64,000 nucleotides of DNA. Source: Rubinisphaera margarita (GTDB lineage Bacteria; Planctomycetota; Planctomycetia; Planctomycetales; Planctomycetaceae). The position numbers and the translations under genes were made by a program. Location: assembly GCF_022267515.1 (NCBI RefSeq), contig NZ_JAKFGB010000014.1, positions 682,001 to 746,000 of the forward strand. Reading direction: 5' to 3'. Below the pieces are notes generated by a model that was not told the DNA's origin, did no database searches, and worked only from the letters and a program-made list of their open reading frames with translations. Numbering within the stretch: position 1 is the stretch's first letter; each line of letters starts with the position of its first letter. Below are positions 9,201 to 20,837 of the stretch, piece after piece.

Positions 9201-11772
9201 GAGCCGCCTCCCGAGTGGCGGTCGGATTGAAGACCGGAGCCGCATCGTCGCGCGCTTCTTCGCTCGAACGCTGCGCCAGTTCCGAGGCGATCTCCCGTGC
9301 CTGACGAAGGTTTTCCGCGAGCGGCTGACTGGCTTCCGTCAGCGCCTGTTGATCATCCCGCGTCGCTTCACCAAGAGCCGACTGGAGTCGGGCCAGTTCA
9401 TCGGCAGTCTCGGCGACTTCGGAAAGTTCCGACAGCAGCGCGTTCTTGGCGGCCTGCTTCAGTTCCGGACGACGTTTGAGCAGATTCTCCAGATCCTGTG
9501 ACAGCGTCGACCACTCGCTCTGCAATTTCTCAAGAGGCTGCGGCTGGTCCGGCTGTTCGGTCTGCTGCGGTTCGCTCGAAGCCTCGGGCTTCTGCTCCGA
9601 GTCGTTAAGGTTGGCCGCATCCTTCGCCAGTTCTTTGGCCCGACGGGCGAGCTGCTGCAGTTCCGTCAGCTCCTGTTCGATACGTTCGGCATCTCTCAAC
9701 TGGTTCATCAGTCGGTCGATTGATTTCTCGGCTTCGCGAACGTCAGTCTCCTGATCGCGAATCAATTCCATCGCATCGTTATCGCTGACCGGCTTGAACT
9801 CTTCGAGGGCCCGGGCGGTATCGTCGATCAACTGTTGAGCCGGCTCGACGTTCATCTGCGACAACGCTCTGGTAATTGGCCGCTGCTGCAACCGCCGCGA
9901 CAGATCGTCAAGCTGAAGGTTCAACGCCAGTTTGGTCTGCATCCACTCCGGCTTCTTCTCGTCGACGCGCTGCTTCGATTCCTCACGCGGCTTCGGATCG
10001 AGCTGCTTGCGATCACTCTCCAGTTCACGGCGATGAGCAGCGATTTCATTCTTCACGATATCGGCGTGTCGTCGGAGCGATTCGTAAAACTCTTCGACTT
10101 CCTGACCGGCAATCGTTTTCACTTCTTCGTCGAGCATCAGCACCCGTCGCGAAGTCCAGGTTTCGTTGGGACCCGGAATTGGGCGGCCATCGCGGGCAAC
10201 GGCTCGATAACCGAGAATGTCGCCCGATTCGAGCTCGAACTGACTCAGGTTCAGCTCGTAACTGTCGTTGAGCAGCCGGACGTCATCTCCTGTTTTCGGC
10301 GAGCTCCACTCCAGAATTTGCGGTTCCTCACCGGCTCGGGAGAGCTGCTCGACGACGATGCGAACATCGACCAGTCCGAAGTCATCATCGGCACGAATCT
10401 CAATGGGCACGACATCCGCCGGCTGGACTTTGACGGGGTCGTTGGAACCGGTCATGTCGATCCGCGGCGCCCGGTCCGGGACGATCTGAATCAGCCGCTG
10501 CGGCTCGTCGATATTAGTCAGTCCGTCGCCACTGGTGACCAGAAACGCGAACTGATCCGACTGTGTGGCAATCAGGTCAAACCGGGCCGCCCGTCCTTCT
10601 TCCAGAAGCGTTGCAGGCACCTGCGATTGAGCCACCGTGGCGGGCTGAGAGGCGGAGTCGGCATTCTTCGAGGCCGATTCGGCCGGGCTAACCAGTCGCG
10701 GGGTCTTCCACATCCACGCGGCTTCAGCGACGGGATGTTCGAACTTCAGATTGGCAATGAGGCGGCTGCCTTCAATGACGCGAATTGTGCCGATCGCGCC
10801 TTCGATAATTGATTCCGGTACCTGTGTGTAAGCGGGAGGCTGGATCGTCAACTGGACGTCCACGATTCGCGGCCGATCGGCCACATTGATGTGATAAGTG
10901 CGGGAACGTGCATTCCGGCTTGAGAGGACGTAATTGACCGGCGACATCAGTTGCGGAATCTTCCCAACGAAGGCGTTACGGCCCGCGTCGTACGCCATTT
11001 CCCGCGACTGCGTTTTTCCATGCTCGTCGGTCCACTGCAGTCGAATCTCGCGCGGGAGTTCGCCCTCGTAGTAGCGCCAGTGCGGTTCGGCATAGATCAT
11101 CGCATCGCTGCCGCGGGGCACGGTCCGGTCGGCGTCTTCGACGAGGAATGTCAGATTGGTCGCTGAATCGAGGTTCACCCACGGCGTGAGCAGCCGTTGC
11201 CAGAGTAGCGAGTATCCCTGTGAATTCAGCAGCAGCGGCACAGCCGCGACAATCGAGAGCAACGTCGCGGAGACGAGCGCAATGGCCATTGTTCGCAGCG
11301 ACAGACATTCCCACAGATCGACGTGAGTCAGTCGGGTATTGGTTTCCTGCCGCAGTCGTTCTGTCATGTACTCGGAAACAGCAGAGTCGCCGTGTTCCAG
11401 CATGGAGAGTTCGACGGTGGAACTGACCCGTTCCTGAAAGTCCGGAAAGGCCCGGTCGATGATATAAGCCAGATCGGGCCAGCGGCGACGGCGGGTCAGT
11501 GGAAGCACCAGCCACTGGTAAAACAGCCAGAGTCCGGTCACGCACAGCAGCGTCAGAAACGCGAACCGGATGACTCCGGGAAGCGGGAAGTAATAATCGG
11601 TGCCCAGGAACAGAGCCGCCATGAGCAGCACGACGAACATCAGGCTGCCGACTCCGCGCACGAAGCTGACCCACCGCAGCCGCCGGTCGAGCTGAGCCAG
11701 CTCACGACGCAGATCAGCCGGAAGAGCCGCAGGATTCAGTCTGCCGCCAGTCGTTGGAATGGTCTGACTCAT
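6271..11772 (-). CDS. DUF4175-family giant membrane/coiled-coil protein
   Basis: 1833 aa. The N-terminus has two membrane segments (about residues 30-95, including SLMFVVLLMAALFLGTDYYF) and a further one near residue 165. A beta-rich extracytoplasmic part follows (residues 200-560). The remaining roughly 1200 residues are almost entirely Q/E/A/K/S-rich coiled coil, with runs such as QQQQIAEQLQELAQ. This architecture fits DUF4175 proteins, usually encoded with MoxR/BatA/VWA genes in planctomycetes. The VWA gene upstream supports that. Function is unknown; a mechanical or scaffolding envelope role is inference. A long plus-strand frame inside it is an antisense artefact of this skewed composition. 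Confidence 0.85.
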   Translation of the reverse strand: MSQTIPTTGGRLNPAALPADLRRELAQLDRRLRWVSFVRGVGSLMFVVLLMAALFLGTDYYFPLPGVIRFAFLTLLCVTGLWLFYQWLVLPLTRRRRWPDLAYIIDRAFPDFQERVSSTVELSMLEHGDSAVSEYMTERLRQETNTRLTHVDLWECLSLRTMAIALVSATLLSIVAAVPLLLNSQGYSLLWQRLLTPWVNLDSATNLTFLVEDADRTVPRGSDAMIYAEPHWRYYEGELPREIRLQWTDEHGKTQSREMAYDAGRNAFVGKIPQLMSPVNYVLSSRNARSRTYHINVADRPRIVDVQLTIQPPAYTQVPESIIEGAIGTIRVIEGSRLIANLKFEHPVAEAAWMWKTPRLVSPAESASKNADSASQPATVAQSQVPATLLEEGRAARFDLIATQSDQFAFLVTSGDGLTNIDEPQRLIQIVPDRAPRIDMTGSNDPVKVQPADVVPIEIRADDDFGLVDVRIVVEQLSRAGEEPQILEWSSPKTGDDVRLLNDSYELNLSQFELESGDILGYRAVARDGRPIPGPNETWTSRRVLMLDEEVKTIAGQEVEEFYESLRRHADIVKNEIAAHRRELESDRKQLDPKPREESKQRVDEKKPEWMQTKLALNLQLDDLSRRLQQRPITRALSQMNVEPAQQLIDDTARALEEFKPVSDNDAMELIRDQETDVREAEKSIDRLMNQLRDAERIEQELTELQQLARRAKELAKDAANLNDSEQKPEASSEPQQTEQPDQPQPLEKLQSEWSTLSQDLENLLKRRPELKQAAKNALLSELSEVAETADELARLQSALGEATRDDQQALTEASQPLAENLRQAREIASELAQRSSEEARDDAAPVFNPTATREAAHEQEQANFGNAAEQIQAAREALERFQESMKQTESLPTDAQQAATELAKRSAALAEEMKAHHDEQRKLEGEARAVAGEEKKLEGARKANPDDPALTEKAEQLDARKQDLSEQERALEKEQQKLSERLAGVMQAASALPTTPQFEPQKRDAVAKLDQGADELAARTDRADDRVRDASKTLENLARSMGDKPARDQRALNQLKPIQEQAEQLARELEDKASQSEPAGPQTGPDLAPRQLEQLRSALRSDTAEQEGKLAEAVKTGLEANEQLKSNDLKKAAETQKKFAEQLAELNKELAEPSADTEQNNDQTEEDSKNASGQDAWRDVPLSPELKALRFPQKQGEPEQLKAELEKLVKSQQELNEKTEKAIADNAAPERANELRNKLRQLAGEQRNLAEQSKSLNGESAALPRMTAQQLQRESQKALESNQPEQATESQQQAKRQLEEALDQVSRELEDQHAAQEGEQQPEKSRSEELAEALRNQLDKLSGQMEQPAGQVAGNEAPEEVDDPEGAPMAQAMPDEQKPSEAAEGPPAESGSEQPPAGNMPNEELLQNLKNSLQSLQASQERLAAQAEQLAEQSEVMSPEKEELNETFQAAAESARKASEQLQSGQLRQSEPQAQQASEKLAAVAEQGLTDESAQKAVEELAEQQQQIAEQLQELAQNPQASQLARAMSQQQLQEQTEGLAEAFKTLSEQSKADPIADQRNSQQLSAMQNQSQQAAGEMQNAQQQSQQGNLQNSGEASDKAAETLKRLAKESAQLANTKRDTLVPEPVGEDAAQASRLLDQAEESLKQAMQQASQQQAEQSQNGAPSEQSPQQGSPSQQQAANAEGSPQTPGQPSENSGQPAPSQNPSALQQLAQQLAQAAQALDRAHESLQPPQENSQGADQQQMAAQASAGQPSETSDSTTGNQTPMAGDEKMDGSVLRSALMRDWGQRQEELDADLTDARRRPIDQQYAPLIRSYFESLAQPEPAATEE

Positions 11773-11858
11773 TCACCGATCCTCAAAAACTCGTTGCGTT
11801 AACAACCTGACGCCAAAACGGCGTTTCCTGCGGGAAGAATATTCCTCCGACAGGGTGG

Positions 11859-11878
11859 CACAGACATTCCTGTCTGTG
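11859..11878. repeat. Dispersed palindrome, CACAGACA type, copy 3
   Basis: CACAGACA-TTCC-TGTCTGTG with the same GGTGG flank as copy 1, located between the VWA and DUF4175 genes. Confidence 0.85.
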
Positions 11879-11928
11879 CGTCGTTTGCTCTCTTAACTCA
11901 ACTTCATCCGCCACCGCGTCTTGTTTCC

Positions 11929-11990
11929 ACAGCCAGGAATGTCAGTGCTACTGGTCGTTTTGACAGCCAGGAATTTCTGTGCCGCTGGCT
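11929..11990. repeat. Degenerate relatives of the CACAGACA palindrome
   Basis: Two decayed units read CACAGCCAGGAATGTCAGTG and ACAGCCAGGAATTTCTGTG, preserving the GGAAT core. They follow copy 3 in tandem, which suggests local duplication and drift. Confidence 0.55.
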
Positions 11991-12023
11991 GAAGTTGACG
12001 GACGTGCTTCTCAATTCACTTGA

Positions 12024-14534
12024 TCACGGCAGCCCGTGCCATTTGCGGACCAGCCATTCGGCGGTGACGATTGTCACCATCATCACAAACAGCAGCCAAT
12101 GATTCCAGAGGGGAAAGTCCTGTTTCTGTTCGAGTGTCCGCCACTCCGGATTGAGCCGGTCGAGAAGTTCGTCGAGCTGATGCGGCAGAAAAACCGCTCC
12201 ATTCGTCGCCGCGGCGAACTGTTCAAGCAGCGTTCTATCGGCCGACAACCGATTCGTTTCACCATTCTGTCGCGGCGTGACGAACAGCGTCGCTTCAATC
12301 GGAGCAGGGCCGAGCGGCACGTCTTTGGCCGCCAGTCGCAGCCGATATTCGCCGACCGGCAACGGGGGAACTTTCGCTTCCTGAAGCATTGGCTCGGTTT
12401 CGACCCGATCCAACGGAAACCGCATAATAGGAACGAGTTGATCGACATCCCGCGGGTACACTTCGATTTCCGTGCGAACTTCTTCGGGCAGATTTTGGTG
12501 CATCGCCTGCGACCAGCGGGCCCGAATCATCGTCTCATCGCCTTCTTCAATCTCCGTCGATTCCAGAGCCAGCCGGACGTCATCGGAACCGGCTGACGAC
12601 CGCATCTCCGCGGCCCAGCGGGAGAGCTGTCCCCAGAAGCGATAGTGATCTTTATCGCCACGCCGCAATCGCCACCGCCATGTGCTGTCGATGCCGAGCC
12701 ACATCACGCGGCCCAGCCCATAATTCTGCGCGACGACAGTGCCGGCCGGCCGGGTCGATGTCGAGGCGATCGTGGCTCCGACCGGAGACGCCAGGACGAC
12801 CGCGGCTGGTTTGGGATCGCCGACGTAACCCTGGAAATGCCCGGGCAGGTTTCGCCAGGCGGCGATGTTCGCATCGTGTTCCGTTTCCAGCTTCATCGCC
12901 GGATGAAGCCCCCCCTGCGGAGTCAACTGCAGATGAAACCCACGTTGAATGGGATCACTAAGATTTTCATTGTCGATGGCTTCGATGCGTCGTGTATGCG
13001 TAATCGGCATCAACTTGGAGAGAATCGGATTCTGCATGATCCCCGAGAAGTGCCGTTTGCCAGTGTAGACGACCAGCGTGCCGCCCTGTTCGCCAACGAA
13101 CCGTTCAAGCCGTTCCCAGGTCTGGGCGTCGACCGCCTTCGGATCGGCATCGCCCCAGATGACCAGATCAACGCCTTCAAACGGCCCGGACGATGTCCGC
13201 GAGTTGGGAAGAGCCGTATCGAAGAACGAGGTCGGTAGCAGACCGAGGTACGGCTGCTCGAACAGCACGGAATCGAGCTCGACGCGATCATCCCGTTCGT
13301 AGGCGGCATCGATGAAACGAAACTCCCAGCTCGCTTCCCCGCCCACAAGCAGAACATGCGTGCTGTCGTCGATCACGTTGACGGCGAACTCCTGCTGATT
13401 GTTATCGAGCTGAAGTTCGCCCTGTTCGCTGTCCCGTTTCACGGTCGAGCCGTCGGCCGGGCTGATGTCGACAATAAACCGCTGCCGGCCCGGCGTGTTG
13501 AGCGGCAGGCTGAATTCGACATCCTCGTAGCGATCATCGACATCGATGTTCTTCGTCAGTCGATTGCCATTGGAAACATCGGTCAGCGACACGGTGACCG
13601 GTTTCCCTTCGTAGCCGTGTGTGGTGGCCCGGATTTGAATCAGGGGCTGGTCATTCTGGTAGACCGATTCGGGATGATTAATCGATTCAATTGCCAGATC
13701 GACCGGCTGCGAAGTCGAACCGGCCAGAATGCTGTAAACCGGTCGCGATTGTCCGGCGAGACGATTCAACTGAGCCTGCGGCTTCTGCGGAGACGTGTCG
13801 ACGCCATCGGAAATGATGACCGCCGCGGCAACGTTCTCGCGGGCCGCGACTTCTTCAATCAGCGAAGTGAACGAAGTACTTGCCGAAGTCAGTCCGTCGG
13901 ACAGCACATCGCGGGATCCCGTCAGATCTTCTCCGCTGGCCCGTTTAATATCTTTGCTGAAGAGCAGCAGTTCGACGTCGGCCACCTCGCTGAGGCGATC
14001 GAGCAGACCGATGTTGGGAGCCGAAAGTAGCTGCCGGGCCAGATCAAAGCGGCTCAGCGTTTCCCAGCTCGCCATCAGGTCGGAGGCGTCGTCCTCCAGT
14101 GGCTGCACCGCTTGTTCTCCGGAATCATCCCCGTTAGTTTCGTCCGGGACTTCCTCAGCCCGGGCGGCGTTTTCCTTGAGCAACTCGGCTCGGATCATGC
14201 CGAGCCCTGCGGCCCACTGTTTACGCTCCTGTTCGCTGGCCTGCTCATCGACCAGATCCATGCTTTGCGAGACATCGAGAGCGATGAGGATGGAGTTGTC
14301 CTGCCTGGACTTCGTTGTCCAGCTGAGTGTCGGCTGCAAAGCCATGAATAACAGCACGACCAACAGCAGAATTCGCAGCGAAAGCAGCGACCAGCCGATC
14401 GGCCCGGACACGAGACGACGTTCGTAGCGGTACAGCCAGATGACCAGACCGACAGCCACGGCGAAACAGAGGACGACCAGAAACGTCCATCCGTACGATT
14501 CAAGGCCGAGATAGGTCAGTCGCTGGGCGGTCAT
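12024..14534 (-). CDS. VWA-domain membrane protein (BatA-like with glutamine-amidotransferase-like region)
   Basis: 836 aa from ATG 14534 (MTAQRLTYLGLESYGW), chosen because a membrane segment follows directly. No strong ribosome site is visible, and a longer start at 14600 is possible. Two N-terminal membrane helices precede a von Willebrand A domain with the MIDAS motif ALDVSQSMD (D-x-S-x-S) and ISDGVDTSP further on. The central region around DLVIWGDADPKAVD resembles the GATase-like domain of such proteins. A C-terminal membrane segment (HWLLFVMMVTIVTAEWLV) closes it. It is upstream of the DUF4175 gene on the same strand, a combination typical of MoxR-linked envelope clusters. Exact role unknown. 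Confidence 0.85.
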   Translation of the reverse strand: MTAQRLTYLGLESYGWTFLVVLCFAVAVGLVIWLYRYERRLVSGPIGWSLLSLRILLLVVLLFMALQPTLSWTTKSRQDNSILIALDVSQSMDLVDEQASEQERKQWAAGLGMIRAELLKENAARAEEVPDETNGDDSGEQAVQPLEDDASDLMASWETLSRFDLARQLLSAPNIGLLDRLSEVADVELLLFSKDIKRASGEDLTGSRDVLSDGLTSASTSFTSLIEEVAARENVAAAVIISDGVDTSPQKPQAQLNRLAGQSRPVYSILAGSTSQPVDLAIESINHPESVYQNDQPLIQIRATTHGYEGKPVTVSLTDVSNGNRLTKNIDVDDRYEDVEFSLPLNTPGRQRFIVDISPADGSTVKRDSEQGELQLDNNQQEFAVNVIDDSTHVLLVGGEASWEFRFIDAAYERDDRVELDSVLFEQPYLGLLPTSFFDTALPNSRTSSGPFEGVDLVIWGDADPKAVDAQTWERLERFVGEQGGTLVVYTGKRHFSGIMQNPILSKLMPITHTRRIEAIDNENLSDPIQRGFHLQLTPQGGLHPAMKLETEHDANIAAWRNLPGHFQGYVGDPKPAAVVLASPVGATIASTSTRPAGTVVAQNYGLGRVMWLGIDSTWRWRLRRGDKDHYRFWGQLSRWAAEMRSSAGSDDVRLALESTEIEEGDETMIRARWSQAMHQNLPEEVRTEIEVYPRDVDQLVPIMRFPLDRVETEPMLQEAKVPPLPVGEYRLRLAAKDVPLGPAPIEATLFVTPRQNGETNRLSADRTLLEQFAAATNGAVFLPHQLDELLDRLNPEWRTLEQKQDFPLWNHWLLFVMMVTIVTAEWLVRKWHGLP

Positions 14535-14854
14535 ACAGGCTTGGTGTGAAAGAGAATGAGTCTGAAACGAAGCGAAATCCCGGACGTGTGCAGCGAGCAA
14601 CGGAATGGCCGGGAAGATTGGTCCGTCCGTTCATTATGACGTTTTCCGGACCAAATAGCATCAAATTTGACCGAAAGATGCGTTTTGCCGGGCAGATGTG
14701 TGCAAAACGCCGTCTCGCCCGACAGGATGGCCCGGACGGGCTCGTCCGGGTGACGAAGTCCCGGGAGGCCGCTGTTCATCGGCCAATCAGACGCACGCGT
14801 CGGAACCGTCCGTTCTCCTGTGAGATTCTCTCGGCAGTGCCTCTCAAGGGCCAT
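14535..14854. other. Gene-free interval upstream of the VWA gene
   Basis: About 320 bp between the hopene cyclase stop and the VWA start. Neither strand carries a frame with protein-like composition. It presumably contains the promoter of the VWA-DUF4175 unit, but I could not fix a convincing -35/-10 pair. Confidence 0.5.
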
Positions 14855-17679
<2,825 letters not shown>

Positions 17680-17854
17680 GGCGGTATCTCAATCGTGCGG
17701 AAGCAAAGTCGGAGGAGGGAGCATGCGGGTGGCGACAGCTCGGCGCACACTCTCTCCAGAGTAAGCGGTCTGCCTGCAAGATTCTACCATCAACCCCCGG
17801 GAATGTTTCGCGGATGGGGGTGGTCACCACTTGGGAAACGCAAAAGGATGGCTC

Positions 17855-17870
17855 CAGACGCATGCGTCTG
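17855..17870. repeat. Perfect palindrome CAGACGCATGCGTCTG
   Basis: A 16-bp perfect palindrome followed by AG. Its arms match those of the element at 18353-18372. Confidence 0.75.
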
Positions 17871-18352
17871 AGTGGCGAGTGACGCGGGATTTATTGCTCA
17901 AAGAGTTTGGGTACAGATGGGGGAGTAGCCTATGCATCTCTCATGGTCACGCACATCATGTCCCTCCGCCCCTTGAGGGGAGGACTGAAAATTCTCGCTG
18001 CGAAACGCAGCAGGCCCGAAGGGCGGATGAGGGGGCGATCAACCTGCGATGCTCCATACAAATGAGAATCAACGTCCCGCGGAGCTTGTCGATCACCGAA
18101 CACTAAACTCACCGCTGATCAACCGGCAGGGGTGGCCCCGAAAGATTCTTTCGGGGCGGCGAAGCCGGGGGAGAACTTTTATATCACGTCGAATTAACAG
18201 GTGATGGATTCCTGGGACGGCAGAGGGAAAGCTGTAAGTTGAGGCCCGCGGCTGGGGCATCTTCCAACGGCTTCGCCGCCCTGATAGCTGTGCCACCCCG
18301 AACGCGAACGAGAACTTCGCAGTTTATCAGCCGCTTCTTGTCGCTGCCGCGA

Positions 18353-18372
18353 CTCAGACGCGCACGTCTGAG
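18353..18372. repeat. Palindrome CTCAGACG-CGCA-CGTCTGAG
   Basis: An 8-bp inverted repeat with a 4-nt loop, sharing the CAGACG/CGTCTG arms with 17855-17870. It lies just downstream of the GcvH-like gene. Confidence 0.75.
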
Positions 18373-18415
18373 CCATCCCGTCTTTCTGGAGAGCTACGGC
18401 CCAGGCCACTCCATT

Positions 18416-18868
18416 TCAGTGAATCTGGCCTTTGATCACCCGCTGAGTTTCTTCCCATTTGCTGTCCAGGTGGGCGATGTATTCCTCCGCGGACTGCAGC
18501 GGGGCATCGGTTTTCAGGGAGAACAACCAGCCGGCTTCGTAGCAGTCGCTGTTGATCAGGGAGGGATCGTTGAGCAGCTCTTCGTTGAACTGAATATCGG
18601 TGCCGTCGACGGGAGAAGTCAGATGCGAAACCGCCTTGGAGCTCTCGATTTCGCCGATGTTCTGCCCTTTGGTCACCGGGGAGCCATCGTCGATTTCCCA
18701 GTCGAGGAAATAGACATCCTGCAGAAGTCGGACGGCATAGGCGGTGAAACCAGCGCGAAAGCGATCGCCATCGGCCTGAAGCCACATATGGTTGGTCGAG
18801 TACTGCCGATCCGTGCGGATCTTCGCCTCGTACGTGCCCATCATGAATACCGGATCGCCGTCGCTCAC
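18416..18868 (-). CDS. GcvH-like lipoyl-domain protein
   Basis: 150 aa. The motif GEIESSKAVSHLTSPVDG matches the lipoyl-attachment hairpin of glycine cleavage H proteins, with Lys78 as the predicted lipoylated residue, and YSTNHMWLQ matches the H-protein N-terminus. No gcvT or gcvP gene is near, so it may be a stand-alone lipoate carrier rather than the cleavage-system subunit. The first roughly 20 residues (MSDGDPVFMMGTYEAKI) extend beyond the usual start; internal Met9 is an alternative. Confidence 0.8.
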   Translation of the reverse strand: MSDGDPVFMMGTYEAKIRTDRQYSTNHMWLQADGDRFRAGFTAYAVRLLQDVYFLDWEIDDGSPVTKGQNIGEIESSKAVSHLTSPVDGTDIQFNEELLNDPSLINSDCYEAGWLFSLKTDAPLQSAEEYIAHLDSKWEETQRVIKGQIH

Positions 18869-18973
18869 ACTTTCTCCTGCCGTTCGGAAACTTCGCAGAG
18901 ATCAATAGAGCAGACTCAATGCTCCGGTACAACTCAGCCTGAGGACGGACACGCCCGATCTTCCGAACGGGAT

Positions 18974-20131
18974 CTACTGAACAAGTTCTTCGAAGGAAGC
19001 CTGTTGGACCGATGACGGCTGCGAAGCCGGCTGCTGAGCGGTAGCCGATCCGGACATCTGGCCAGGATTCTGGTCCGGGAACATGCGGATGGACGTGACT
19101 ACCCGTTTCTGCTGTTCGAACTGCAGTCCGCCAGCCTGGACGGTCATGTTGAGCAGGTGATCGATCCGTGACTCCAGCGGCAGTCCCGTCTTGCGGTCGA
19201 TGGTGCAACTGCCATTGGAATGACCATCACGGACCTGCAGCGAAACCTGAGACGAGCCGGCGCCTGTGGTTGCGGAAGCGGGGGAGACATCCCCGAGAAT
19301 CTCAACCTTGGCGTATTCCTGATTGAGATCGCGCAGGGTGTAGGTGTTCTTCACCGACATCTGGACCGGATCGTTGTAGTGGCGGGATTTCGTCCAGTTG
19401 CCCCCGAGTCGGACAACAGCCGAGCCATCCGGAGAGCTGGGATCGTACGGCAGCAGCCCGATGGTATCGTCCACAAAATTGGCGATGCCGTCCTGTCCCG
19501 AGTGTTGCGCGAGAATTCGAGCCGTGCGCTCCGCCTGATCAGACGGCACCTGCGCGAGACACTTTTGCACGAACTGCTGGAAATCGACGACGTCTGTGAT
19601 TTTGTTATCCGGGCCGACCCAGAAGGAGAATCCGTTGTCGATCATGCCCTGATAAACGAGTACGGAATCGGGGATGTTCAGTGCGGGTTGGTCAGAATCG
19701 TAACGGACCAGTTGACCAGTCAGATCACTCTCGTACTGGACGCGGTTGTATCGGACCGAGAATCGTTTCTTCTGATCGCGAATCTCTTCGACAGTAACCG
19801 CCATGTCGAGTTCGACATACTCGCGGTTCTGCGTGGAACCCTGCATCGACTTTTGGGTCAGGACTTTCTCAACGACTTTGCGCAGAGGGAATCGATCGCC
19901 CTCCTGCAGATTCACGCCGAGCCGCGCTTTGGATTCGGCCTGACCGTCGGCGGAATTACTCTCGCCGTTCTCATCGAGCGTGAACCAGGATTCGTCGAGG
20001 ACTTCGCTGGAGTCCTTCGATTCCGAGCTGCATCCTGGCAGTAACAACAGACACACGGCGAGTATCAGCACCAGGCCCCGCAGACAATGCACGAGTGCGG
20101 GAATGAACAGATACGGAATCTTCAGGAGCAT
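18974..20131 (-). CDS. Lipoprotein of the DUF6263 type
   Basis: 385 aa from ATG 20131, giving a clean lipoprotein signal (hydrophobic core then LLLLPGCSS). The lipobox Cys would be acylated. The mature part begins with an acidic linker and then beta-rich sequence (VEEIRDQKKRFSVRYNRVQYESDL), ending in the DHLLNMTVQ region, as in planctomycete DUF6263 proteins. It is probably anchored on the periplasmic face; function unknown. A longer reading upstream to 20314 lacks a signal peptide and is rejected. Confidence 0.78.
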   Translation of the reverse strand: MLLKIPYLFIPALVHCLRGLVLILAVCLLLLPGCSSESKDSSEVLDESWFTLDENGESNSADGQAESKARLGVNLQEGDRFPLRKVVEKVLTQKSMQGSTQNREYVELDMAVTVEEIRDQKKRFSVRYNRVQYESDLTGQLVRYDSDQPALNIPDSVLVYQGMIDNGFSFWVGPDNKITDVVDFQQFVQKCLAQVPSDQAERTARILAQHSGQDGIANFVDDTIGLLPYDPSSPDGSAVVRLGGNWTKSRHYNDPVQMSVKNTYTLRDLNQEYAKVEILGDVSPASATTGAGSSQVSLQVRDGHSNGSCTIDRKTGLPLESRIDHLLNMTVQAGGLQFEQQKRVVTSIRMFPDQNPGQMSGSATAQQPASQPSSVQQASFEELVQ

Positions 20132-20350
20132 TGCGCCCTCCGTGGCCAATGTAGAATCGAACGCTGCAATAAGATCGCCGGATCCGATCCCGACCGGCCC
20201 GCACAATATAAACCAGCGAGCCGATTTCCGAAAAGAGCGCTTCCAGCCGGGCAATTCCTGCAGAGCCCCGCTTGGGTGACAAGCAGGGGAACAGCTCTTA
20301 AGATGATCCATCAACGCGTTCTGTTCTGTTGCTCAGTGAGGTGCTCCATC

Positions 20351-20470
20351 GTGAATGTCCCCCGTCTGCTTCTTCTCTCGGTTTTCGCGCTCTTCGTTGC
20401 ATTGCCTGTCGAGAATGGTTTCGCCGCCGACCGGCCGAATTTCGTCATCATCTTCACCGATGATAAGTAA
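20351..20470 (+). pseudogene. Sulfatase 5' remnant, truncated after 39 codons
   Basis: GTG 20351, with GAGG a few bases upstream, opens a good signal peptide (LLLLSVFALFVALPVENGFA) followed by ADRPNFVIIFTDDK, the start of a sulfatase metal site, then TAA. In intact sulfatases the next residues are QG/WG and several hundred more follow. Nothing sulfatase-like continues in any frame downstream, so the gene was cut by a deletion or replacement whose junction lies near 20465. Confidence 0.85.
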
Positions 20471-20837
20471 CTCCAAGCTCCCTCAACGGTGGAGAACTGC
20501 CAGAAATGTAGTGGATATTCCAATTTCATGTGAGTACCGAATTGCTGGAGATTCATCCCAATTCAGTGGCATTCAGGCCGATTTACTACATTTTGCTACA
20601 CAAGATTTGATGTCAGGATGTGGGAGCCTGCTCGGTAGAGTGGATCAGCCATATAGCCATGCTCCAGCATTCGTGCATCTGCGTCGCGATCTGCCTTGCT
20701 GCGCAATTCTGACAGCTGCGGTTGCGGCGCGGCCGATCGATGCATTTGCAGCCCTGTCAAAATTGAGGCCGTCTTCGTATGATGCAGTCCACAAATGTAT
20801 GCCACTTCGCTTTACGCCATCACGGATTGAGCCATTG
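20471..20837. other. Non-coding junction region after the broken sulfatase
   Basis: Nothing recognisable. Base composition shifts to lower GC here, consistent with the start of an acquired stretch. A 69-aa minus-strand frame at 20596-20805 has no recognisable features. Confidence 0.45.

Larger units (their letters stand above)
17680..18415. other. 736-bp gene-free interval with palindromes
   Basis: No protein-like frame on either strand. It contains two palindromes of a second dispersed family (17855-17870 and 18353-18372) and a TTTTATATCACG tract near 18177. Confidence 0.6.
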
